Shown here in pieces: positions 1 through 6,028 of a stretch of DNA of 6,848 nt. Position 1 is the stretch's first letter; each line of letters begins with the position of its first letter. The stretch lies in contig CAZYZQ010000103.1 of assembly GCA_964652075.1 (NCBI GenBank), forward strand, positions 1 through 6,848. The letters are read 5' to 3'. The stretch is from CAZYZQ01 sp964652075. GTDB lineage: Bacteria; Bacillota; Clostridia; Oscillospirales; Oscillospiraceae. The position numbers and the translations under genes are program-made. The notes below the pieces were generated by a model that saw nothing but the letters and a program-made list of their open reading frames with translations, did not search any database and had not been told where the DNA came from.

Positions 1-577
1 CACAGCTCAAAAGTGCCAGCTGCCAGCAGTAAACCAGCATGACGGCCACGGTGCCGAGGATGGTCAGCACGCCGGAGAACAGGGACGGCAGCGACTGGGA
101 GACGGTAGTGGAGATATTTTCAATGTCGTTTGTCATCCGGCTCATCACGTCGCCGTGGGAGTGCGTATCCAGATAGCGGATCGGCAGGCTCACAAGCTTC
201 CCGAACAGCTCCTCCCGCATCCGACGGACAATCCGCTGGCTGAGTCTGGCGCTGATCAGCCCCTGCAACAGCTGTCCGCCGCTGTAGAGCAGATAAGCTG
301 CCAGCATCAGAAGCAGCGTTGCCGAAAGCAGCCCCTGCCGCGTTCCCGCGATAATATCCACCGCTTTGCTCTGCAGGCTGGGCGCATAGACGCCGCACAG
401 CGTCCCCGCGACGACGACCGCCAGCATCGCGGCCACCATCCAGCGCTCCTTGGCAAAATAGGACACAATCCGCTTCAGCGTGGCGCCGACATTCGCTGCG
501 TGCTCCGCCTCTGCAAAGCGCGCGCCACGGGCCATCATTCCCGGAATATTCCGTTCTTCCAGCTTCTTATCGGCCAT
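1..577 (-). CDS. ABC exporter half-transporter, membrane domain (partial; C-terminal part outside window)
   Basis: This is the N-terminal 192 residues of a fused membrane-ATPase half-transporter; the nucleotide-binding domain lies beyond base 1. It should sit in the cytoplasmic membrane and pair with the product of the gene just upstream to export drugs, lipids or peptides. The start is the ATG at 575-577 (MADKKLEERN), which overlaps the preceding gene's stop by 11 bases, with a GGTGAGG stretch in front; such overlap usually means coupled translation. The pre-membrane segment (IPGMMARG, residues 11-18) is typical of the second subunit of YfiB/YfiC- or TM287/288-like pairs. Membrane segments are visible at about 46-66, 82-102 and 167-187. 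The block around residues 132-152 (LPIRYLDTHSHGDVMSRMTND) is the conserved type-I exporter coupling region (consensus 'lp..yfd...tGdl.sr..nD'). The family assignment is firm; the substrate cannot be told. Confidence 0.93.
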   Translation of the reverse strand, partial: MADKKLEERNIPGMMARGARFAEAEHAANVGATLKRIVSYFAKERWMVAAMLAVVVAGTLCGVYAPSLQSKAVDIIAGTRQGLLSATLLLMLAAYLLYSGGQLLQGLISARLSQRIVRRMREELFGKLVSLPIRYLDTHSHGDVMSRMTNDIENISTTVSQSLPSLFSGVLTILGTVAVMLVYCWQLALLSC

Positions 578-2309
578 TTTCCTCACCGTCCTCCCCCATC
601 TGGGAATCATAGATATCCCGGTAAGTCCTGCAGGTCGCCAGCAGCGCGTCATGGGTGCCGCAGGCCGCGATACCGCCGTTTTCCAACACGACGATGCGGT
701 CCGCGCGGCGCACAGACGCAATTCGCTGCGCGACAATGATCTTTGTGCTGTCCGGGCTTGCCTGCCGCAGCGCCGCGTACAGATCCGCCTCGGTTTTCAG
801 GTCAAGCGCACTGGTGGAATCGTCGAAGATCAGAATCTCCGCGTTCTTCACAACGGCGCGCGCAATGGAAACGCGCTGCTTCTGCCCGCCGGACAGGCTG
901 GTTCCGCGTTCCGCCACAACGGTGTCGTAGCCGTCGGGCATGGCGGAAATAAAGCTGTCGGCCTGCGCGGTCTGCGCGGCGCCCCGGATGGCCGCCGGCG
1001 CCGCCCCGGCGTCGCCCCACGCGATATTCTCGCCGATGGAGGCGCTGAACAGCTCGCTTTTCTGGAGCACGAACGCGATTTTCTCGCGGAGGGCGTGCTG
1101 GTTATACTCCCTGACATCCACGCCGTCCACCAGAACCGTTCCCTCCGTCGCGTCATAGAACCGGGGAATCAGATTGACAAGTGAGGATTTGCCGCACCCG
1201 GTCGCGCCCATCACAGCCACTGTCTCCCCCGGGCGAATGGTCAGGTTGATATCCTTCAGCACCGTCTGCGCGTTGCCCGGATATGCGAACGACACGCCGC
1301 GCAGCTCGATCTGCCCGCGCGGGCCTGCCGCGCCGTCGAAGCCGCCGTCCCGCAGCTCCGGCCTGCTGTCCAGTATTTCCCGCAGCCGCTTCCACGACGC
1401 AAGGCCGCGGGAGATGTTCTGGAAGAGCATAATCAGCCCCAGAATTCCGTTGAGCAGTTGGGTCGTGTAGGTAATGGCCGCCATGACACTGCCCGGCGTT
1501 GTGGCGCCGGCGCCGACCTCGTAGGATCCCGCCAGCAGAATGACCGCCACCACCAGATACATCAGTGCGTTGACCACCGGGTTCATAAAGGCAAAGATCG
1601 TCAGCACCTGAAGCTGCGTCTTGATCAGCGCGTCGTTGGCCTTGCCGAAGCGGACTTTTTCGTACAGCTCCCGGACACAGGCCTTGACGATGCGGATGCC
1701 CGAAACATCCTCCTGCATAATGGCGTTAATTCTGTCCAGCTGGGCCTGCAATTTGCCGAATAAGGGGTTGGCCCTGCTCAGGCATATGGCCAGACAGCCC
1801 ACAACAAACGGGAACGCACACAGCACGATCAGGCCGAAGCGCGCGTTCAGGCGGAACATGAAGTACATACTGCCGAACATCAGCATCGAGGTGCGAATCA
1901 TGCCCCGGACGAACGCGGAGATCAGGTTCTGGATCTGCGTGACGTCATTGGTGACACGGGTGACCAGAGAGCCTGTGCCGTACCGGTCGATCTGCGGGAA
2001 AGAGAATGTCATAATCCTGCGGAACGCGTCCTTTCGAACCTCGTTGCCGATATTCTGCGCGCTGATATGGGAGAACACATTGTTCATCGACCCGCAAAAG
2101 CCGCCGAAAAGCACCAGCAGGATCATCCGCAGGCCCAGAGACCAGATCAGCTGCATATTGCCCACGCCGCCGCTGTTAAGCCCAAGAACGCCGTCATCCA
2201 CGATCCGGCTCATCAGCTCCGGCTGAAGCAGATCCATCAGAACCTCGCCCACCATAAACAGGCCCGCCAGAATGGCGAAGGGCAGGTACCGCTTTACATA
2301 ATTCCACAT
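567..2309 (-). CDS. Heterodimeric ABC exporter subunit with degenerate ATPase site
   Basis: This complete 580-residue half-transporter has six predicted membrane helices in residues 1-310 and a nucleotide-binding domain from about 330. In the ATPase domain one sees the A-loop tyrosine (Y343), Walker A GATGCGKS (368-375), Q-loop Q416, signature LSGGQ (472-476), Walker B ILIFD (492-496) and D-loop SALD (500-503). Two catalytic positions differ from consensus. The residue after Walker B is Asp497 instead of Glu, and the switch residue in VAQRIAS is Gln528 instead of His. This pairing of changes is known from the degenerate-site subunit of heterodimeric exporters such as TM287/288. The partner, encoded next, would then carry the competent site. 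The start ATG has GAGGA seven bases before it and lies 15 bases after the marR stop, so the gene is cotranscribed with marR. Likely role: multidrug or lipid efflux at the cytoplasmic membrane, induced by MarR release. The substrate is unknown. Confidence 0.96.
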   Translation of the reverse strand: MWNYVKRYLPFAILAGLFMVGEVLMDLLQPELMSRIVDDGVLGLNSGGVGNMQLIWSLGLRMILLVLFGGFCGSMNNVFSHISAQNIGNEVRKDAFRRIMTFSFPQIDRYGTGSLVTRVTNDVTQIQNLISAFVRGMIRTSMLMFGSMYFMFRLNARFGLIVLCAFPFVVGCLAICLSRANPLFGKLQAQLDRINAIMQEDVSGIRIVKACVRELYEKVRFGKANDALIKTQLQVLTIFAFMNPVVNALMYLVVAVILLAGSYEVGAGATTPGSVMAAITYTTQLLNGILGLIMLFQNISRGLASWKRLREILDSRPELRDGGFDGAAGPRGQIELRGVSFAYPGNAQTVLKDINLTIRPGETVAVMGATGCGKSSLVNLIPRFYDATEGTVLVDGVDVREYNQHALREKIAFVLQKSELFSASIGENIAWGDAGAAPAAIRGAAQTAQADSFISAMPDGYDTVVAERGTSLSGGQKQRVSIARAVVKNAEILIFDDSTSALDLKTEADLYAALRQASPDSTKIIVAQRIASVRRADRIVVLENGGIAACGTHDALLATCRTYRDIYDSQMGEDGEENGR

Positions 2310-2324
2310 ATATTCTTCCTCACA

Positions 2325-2819
2325 TCATGCCCGGTGCCCATGCCTACGGCCCTTTCCGCCGGGCTCGGGCGCGGGGCGGGAATGGCCACCCCGGTACTGA
2401 CGCTCCCATGCGCCGTTGAGCGTCTCCAGAAGCCCGAGGAGCGTCTGCTTTTCCTCCTCCGAAAAGCAGGCGAACATCTCCCGGTGGCGCTGCTCCCGCC
2501 TTTCGTACGCCTCTCCGGCTGCCGTTTCACCCGCCGGCGTCAGGCAGATATCCGCCGTCCTGCGATCTTCGCGGCTCGGCGCTCGCGTAATCAGGCCGGC
2601 GCTCTCCAGCTTCCCGAGCACCTCGCTGGCCGAGCCGGGCTGAATCCCCAACTTCTCCGTCAGTTCCCGCTGCGTCATGCCGCCGTTTTCCTTCAGCAGC
2701 ATCAAAATGCGCTTTTGGCTGCCCTTCCCTTCGGAGATATAGCGCATGGTGTGGTTGATATCCCAAAAATTGCGAATCAGCCTGTTGTTTGAATCCAGCT
2801 GTTCCGTTTTCTTCTGCAT
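2325..2819 (-). CDS. MarR-family transcriptional regulator
   Basis: The 164-residue protein is a typical MarR winged-helix dimer, expected to bind a palindromic operator in the cytoplasm and to release it on binding a ligand. The helix-turn-helix spans about residues 47-73 (MTQRELTEKLG, then PGSASEVLGKLESAGLI). The wing at 81-94 carries the classic DRR motif (D85, R86, R87) followed by TADICLTPAG. Flanking helices, about 10-30 and 105-145, would form the dimer interface. I chose the ATG at 2817-2819 because AAGGAG lies seven bases before it. A longer in-frame reading back to 2954 would run through the promoter and the upstream terminator and adds no family-like sequence. The last 20 or so residues are rich in Gly, His, Arg and Pro (GGHSRPAPEP, then GRRHGHRA) and extend past the usual MarR fold. 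The gene leads the exporter operon, so it very probably represses its own operon. The family is certain; the ligand is unknown. Confidence 0.95.
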   Translation of the reverse strand: MQKKTEQLDSNNRLIRNFWDINHTMRYISEGKGSQKRILMLLKENGGMTQRELTEKLGIQPGSASEVLGKLESAGLITRAPSREDRRTADICLTPAGETAAGEAYERREQRHREMFACFSEEEKQTLLGLLETLNGAWERQYRGGHSRPAPEPGGKGRRHGHRA

Positions 2820-2826
2820 TGTACTG

Positions 2827-2832
2827 CTCCTT
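2827..2832 (-). promoter_or_regulatory. Ribosome binding site of marR
   Basis: AAGGAG, read on the minus strand as part of AGAAAGGAGC, lies seven bases before the ATG at 2819. It decides the marR start in favour of MQKKTEQ over the longer frame beginning near 2954. Confidence 0.88.
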
Positions 2833-2836
2833 TCTT

Positions 2837-2850
2837 TAGGTACCTTGTCA
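2837..2850 (-). promoter_or_regulatory. Probable MarR operator 2 (overlaps transcription start)
   Basis: Minus strand TGACAAGGTACCTA contains the perfect 8-base palindrome AGGTACCT (2838-2845). It shares GACAAGGT and CCT with operator 1. It lies just downstream of the -10 box, over the expected start point, which is a common arrangement for MarR autorepression. Confidence 0.7.
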
Positions 2851-2852
2851 TT

Positions 2853-2881
2853 ATGATAGCACGCCCGTCTGGAATTGTCAA
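2853..2881 (-). promoter_or_regulatory. Sigma-A type promoter of the marR-ABC operon
   Basis: On the minus strand a perfect -35 box TTGACA (2876-2881) is followed after exactly 17 bases by TATCAT (2853-2858), one mismatch from the -10 consensus. Transcription should start near 2846, giving a leader of roughly 27 bases before marR. The -35 box lies inside one palindrome and the start point inside another, so the promoter appears to be repressible. Confidence 0.85.
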
Positions 2882-2892
2882 GGCACCTTGTC
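2876..2892 (-). promoter_or_regulatory. Probable MarR operator 1 (overlaps -35)
   Basis: Minus strand GACAAGGTGCCTTGACA contains the perfect inverted repeat CAAGG-TG-CCTTG (2879-2890). Its right half includes the TTGACA -35 box, so a protein bound here would block RNA polymerase. The left part, GACAAGGT, recurs in operator 2, with centres 43 bases apart, about four helical turns. The sequence shows the repeat; binding by the adjacent MarR is inferred from position. Confidence 0.72.
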
Positions 2893-2901
2893 TTTTTACG
2901 C

Positions 2902-2938
2902 AAAATCCCCCCGGCGGGAATTCTCCCACCGGCGGGGG
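2902..2938 (-). terminator. Rho-independent terminator after the 849-residue membrane protein gene
   Basis: On the minus strand GGTGGGA (2924-2930) pairs with TCCCGCC (2913-2919) around a four-base loop (2920-2923). The stem extends outward through CC/GG and, after one G-G mismatch, through further C/G pairs: about 12 pairs in all including one T-G wobble. It is followed by ATTTT (2902-2906). The T run is short, but the stem is very GC-rich. It lies about 75 bases past the stop at 3015 and just before the next promoter, so it separates the two operons. No T run follows it on the plus strand. Confidence 0.72.
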
Positions 2939-3014
2939 CGGTGCAACTATTCATACAGAAACAGGTTATACTGCTGTGTGCCCGGCTCCGTTTTGACAGT
3001 GACGCGCAAAGCCC

Positions 3015-5564
3015 TCACGATTCGTTCTCCACCGTTCCGGCTTCTTCCACCTGCTGCGGCAATTTCTTGGCTTTCTCTCGGCGGTCCCATCTGCGGGTGA
3101 ACCACAACAGCGCGGCCGAAAGGGCGATGCCAACTGCGCTCAGGATGCTGCCCTCGAGCAGATACGGGTAGCGCAGCCGGATCACCGTCGTCCCCTTATT
3201 CACGCAGAGCATATGGTTCTGCTCGGAGATTTCCTGCTCTGTGTCGAAAATATCGTGCATGGCCAACGTCGTATTCACATTGTCCGCATCCGATTCAATC
3301 GTGATGACGTTATCCCGGTAGTCGACAGACAGCGGCACAATCGTGCGCTGGGGCAGCTCGTCCGAGCGAATGGTGATGGCGTGGGAGAGCAGCGCCCCCA
3401 CCCCGTCGTCCAGCGTCAGGGAATAGTAGTACGTCAGCCCAAGGCCGATCACAATGATGTTATCATTTTTCACCGTGCCGTAAAAATCCACAGGATATTC
3501 AAAATTGGAAATCGTGCCCCAGACCTCGTCCAAACCGTTGACATATACGGTTTTCCAATCCGTATGGCCGCTCTGGAACAGGTCGCAGTACAGCGTACCG
3601 TCGATCGTGTCCAGCTCCGGGTAGCCCTGCTTAAAATTCACCGTGTTGCAGGTCAGGCCGAGAAAATCCTTTTGCGTCGTATGTTCCTCGTCCGGGATGC
3701 CGTCCGCCATGATAATCACGCGGACGCCCGCCTCACTCAGATCCAGTACCAGCTGCTCCGCCGATTTCTTATCGTTATAGGTGAAGCCCGCCAGATACAC
3801 CACCTCGTACTGGGACAGCTGTTCAAAGGTGTAGTCGTTCAGGTTGGTGGAAGTTGTCTCCTCCACGGTGGGGAACATGAGGGAGATGACCGGGGAGTCC
3901 GTGCCGATGCCGATAGCCCGGTATTTGCTGATGACGCCGAAGGTGTCCGGCGTGTCGATGTGATACAGGCGGTAATCCTCATTGGAGGCCACCAGCTGGT
4001 ATCCCACCCGATTGGCCGCTGTGTCCAAATCCACTATCTGTTGCGGATCAACTTCTTCTCCGGGATTCAATTCACATACAGGGAACAGCACTGTGTCATT
4101 TCCCATTTCCAGCAGCCTGTCGAACATATAAAGATGCCATCCGTCCTCTGCAGCTTGGTTAACTTGCACAATGTTAGAATAGGTCACAGCTGCTTGTACA
4201 CCTTGCCCCAAACTCGAGGAAACTGCATCTTCTCCATAACCAGCAATTAAGTAAATGCCGTATCTTATTAAAGAATTATTCGGTTCCACGGGCGACATTC
4301 GCTGAGTTGTGATTGATTTTCCTACATCAATTAAGGTTTCTTCTTCGATTTTGACATATCTTTCATCAGGCGTTATTCCGCTCGCTTTTCCAATCACCAG
4401 CGGTAGCGCGCAGGCACATTCCAGCAACAAAAGGGCAGCAAAGCACGCTTGCCATTTGGGTTTCAGCGTATTCCACTGGAACAAGCCCACCAGCAAAAAA
4501 GTGAGCGCAATGGAAATAAACCGGCACATCCACAAAAACTGTCCCCCTGGTAGTTTGGAAAGCAGCGGGTAGGCCGCTGTAGTGGTCAGCAAACAGACCG
4601 TCAGGGCTGTGGCAAATGCAGGCCATGCTTTTCTGCGGCTGAATAGTACCCCGAAAATGGCCAATATAAAAGCGGCAAAGCCAAAATATGGTGCCCAGTT
4701 GGCATAATTCCAACGGTTCCAAACGCCATCTTTCCATCCGATAAACGCATTGACGCTGGTATTTAGGGACTGGAAGAACGTTTCCATAATCGAAGAACTG
4801 TCTTTGGTAGTGATGCCGCCCTGTAACGAAGCATAGAGCCACACCCCGGTGACTACATAGCCCAGTACCACCGCCAGCAGCACCAGCAGCATATTGCCCC
4901 GGTACTCCTTTTCTCCGAAAATCAGGTAAAACAGGAAGAAAATCAGCAGGGTGATGGCCAGCATCCCGGACCAGCCGGAGTGGCACATGGTGATGGCTGC
5001 AAAGGACAGAATGAGTTTGGGCAGACTGCTCCACTTTCTGTCCAGCAGATAGTCATAAACATAAAACACAAACAGAGGCAGCAAGGGCATGCTCATGCTC
5101 CGGGCAAGCACCCCTTCAATAAACAGCATAAACAGGTTGTTGGGAATAAAAAACCAGAGCAATCCCAGAAAACCGCCCATGAGATGGCGGTTATGGATCC
5201 AGCCAATCCGCAGCCAGACTAGCGCGTTGGCCACATACAGCAACCCAACAAAGACCAGATAGCCGTCAAAGGAATTCCCACCCGCCAACGCCTGGCACCC
5301 GGCCAGAATGTAGGCGGACAAGGGCGACCAGTAGCGCCATGTCTGTACCCCGTTGTACCACTGCATGTCGATCAGCGGGAACCAGTTGCCTTCTTCCGTG
5401 ATGGAGCGGTACAGGAAATCCCCCCGGTATACATAAAACATGGTATCAGCGCCAGCGGGATATGTGCCGCTCTGAGATGCCCAGTAGGCCACCAGCACGC
5501 CCACCGCCGCGTACAGCAGCAGGAAGGCCGGGAGAAGCAGCCAGCGGGTGCGTTTTTGGCTCAT
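3015..5564 (-). CDS. Large polytopic membrane protein, 'PTPS-related' (COG5617/PF10131-like), possible GT-C type glycosyltransferase
   Basis: The 849-residue protein has a signal-like first helix (8-28) and about ten further hydrophobic segments up to residue 392 (around 100-118, 128-150, 158-175, 184-213, 224-247, 292-308, 313-332, 340-362, 372-392). An extracytoplasmic domain of about 400 residues follows, then a final helix at 803-823 and a charged cytoplasmic tail. The first outer loop reads PAGADTMFYVYRGDF (36-50) and WRYWSPLSAYI (76-86). This resembles the G.D...H.yR ... YpPL pattern of the membrane family named 6-pyruvoyl-tetrahydropterin-synthase-related, whose layout is like GT-C glycosyltransferases with an acidic residue (here D40) in that loop. 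Residues 585-625 (YEVVYLAGF, then GVRVIIMADGIP) look like an alpha/beta amidotransferase- or ThuA-like fold. The start ATG overlaps the preceding stop as ATGA and has GGGAGA six bases before it. I infer a role in making or exporting a surface glycan. The topology is sure, the family likely, the enzyme activity unproven. Confidence 0.85.
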   Translation of the reverse strand: MSQKRTRWLLLPAFLLLYAAVGVLVAYWASQSGTYPAGADTMFYVYRGDFLYRSITEEGNWFPLIDMQWYNGVQTWRYWSPLSAYILAGCQALAGGNSFDGYLVFVGLLYVANALVWLRIGWIHNRHLMGGFLGLLWFFIPNNLFMLFIEGVLARSMSMPLLPLFVFYVYDYLLDRKWSSLPKLILSFAAITMCHSGWSGMLAITLLIFFLFYLIFGEKEYRGNMLLVLLAVVLGYVVTGVWLYASLQGGITTKDSSSIMETFFQSLNTSVNAFIGWKDGVWNRWNYANWAPYFGFAAFILAIFGVLFSRRKAWPAFATALTVCLLTTTAAYPLLSKLPGGQFLWMCRFISIALTFLLVGLFQWNTLKPKWQACFAALLLLECACALPLVIGKASGITPDERYVKIEEETLIDVGKSITTQRMSPVEPNNSLIRYGIYLIAGYGEDAVSSSLGQGVQAAVTYSNIVQVNQAAEDGWHLYMFDRLLEMGNDTVLFPVCELNPGEEVDPQQIVDLDTAANRVGYQLVASNEDYRLYHIDTPDTFGVISKYRAIGIGTDSPVISLMFPTVEETTSTNLNDYTFEQLSQYEVVYLAGFTYNDKKSAEQLVLDLSEAGVRVIIMADGIPDEEHTTQKDFLGLTCNTVNFKQGYPELDTIDGTLYCDLFQSGHTDWKTVYVNGLDEVWGTISNFEYPVDFYGTVKNDNIIVIGLGLTYYYSLTLDDGVGALLSHAITIRSDELPQRTIVPLSVDYRDNVITIESDADNVNTTLAMHDIFDTEQEISEQNHMLCVNKGTTVIRLRYPYLLEGSILSAVGIALSAALLWFTRRWDRREKAKKLPQQVEEAGTVENES

Positions 5565-6028
5565 GGCTGTTCTCCCGCGCCGTCCAGCATCCGGTCGAGG
5601 ATGTCGGAGACAACCTTTTCGGAGCTTCGGCGGACGCCCTCCAGATAGTCCGACGCCGCCGCGTACGAGATGACATAGCTTCGTGTCGGCGTCTCGCTGC
5701 CCTCGATCTGTTCCAGCTCGCCGCCCACGTCGCGCAGCAGCTTGCGCAGCTCCTGCCCGAAATACTCCACCATGCTCTCCAGCGTGGGGATCATCAGGTC
5801 AAACGGCTTCACCTCGTTCAGCGTGTGGTTCTGATAGCGGGCAAAAAACGCCTCCACCGTCTTTTCATACACGCTGAACTGCACAAATTGGCTGTTCTGC
5901 ATGACAACATGCAGGATAATCTCCCACGTATGCGGGTGTACGTCGCCCATTTTTCCGTTGATCATGATGCTGTGGCTGCCGTTCAGGTAGAACTTAAACA
6001 CATACTTCCTCAGCAGTTTCTCTTCCAT
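5561..6028 (-). CDS. PTPS/QueD-fold protein (6-pyruvoyl-tetrahydropterin synthase homologue), probably non-catalytic
   Basis: The 155-residue cytoplasmic protein shows the order of motifs of 6-pyruvoyl-tetrahydropterin synthase and QueD. These are the first strand with a zinc histidine (FYLNGSHS, H19), the HPHTWE motif with two more (H31, H33), NHTLN (H68), the PTLES motif (P81, T82, E84) and the pterin-anchor glutamate in SETP (E112). In the active enzymes a cysteine sits between the first histidine and HxH, and an Asp precedes the catalytic His. Here the loop is IMINGKMGDV, with no cysteine, and the Asp is Asn67. The zinc site thus seems intact while the catalytic triad does not. About 32 residues after the core (from 123) form a probable amphipathic helix beyond the usual end. 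The ATG at 6026-6028 overlaps the upstream stop by 19 bases and is preceded by GGGGGAG. No folate or queuosine genes are nearby, so a structural or ligand-sensing role beside the membrane protein is more likely than synthesis. Confidence 0.85.
   Translation of the reverse strand: MEEKLLRKYVFKFYLNGSHSIMINGKMGDVHPHTWEIILHVVMQNSQFVQFSVYEKTVEAFFARYQNHTLNEVKPFDLMIPTLESMVEYFGQELRKLLRDVGGELEQIEGSETPTRSYVISYAAASDYLEGVRRSSEKVVSDILDRMLDGAGEQP
5571..5576 (-). promoter_or_regulatory. Ribosome binding site of the 849-residue membrane protein gene
   Basis: GGGAGA lies six bases before the ATG at 5562-5564, within the coding end of the PTPS-like gene. Together with the ATGA overlap it fixes the start as MSQKRTRW and points to coupled translation. 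Confidence 0.75.

Noticed and set aside
1621..2792. Plus-strand open frames of 201 and 241 codons across the ABC and marR genes
   Set aside because: They lie antisense to proteins with clear motifs, and their translations are low-complexity; they are shadows of GC-rich coding sequence.
2820..2954. N-terminal extension of marR to an ATG at 2954
   Set aside because: It would pass through the promoter, both operators and the terminator hairpin; the ATG at 2819 has an ideal ribosome site and starts where the family does.
2993..2998. TTGACA on the plus strand after the membrane protein gene
   Set aside because: It has no matching -10 box of note and faces back into the minus-strand gene.
3213..4250. 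345-codon open frame on the plus strand inside the membrane protein gene
   Set aside because: It mirrors the codon pattern of a well-supported minus-strand gene, is rich in His/Arg/Val without domain-like motifs, and has no plausible ribosome site or neighbours on its strand.
4351..4379. TTGACA, 17 bases, TATTCC on the plus strand
   Set aside because: The -10 box is poor, it lies inside an AT-rich part of a minus-strand gene, and nothing on the plus strand downstream needs a promoter.
5561..6028. Assigning the PTPS-like gene to queuosine (queD) or tetrahydropterin synthesis
   Set aside because: The catalytic Cys and Asp are missing and no queC, queE, queF or folate gene is adjacent; the neighbours are membrane proteins.
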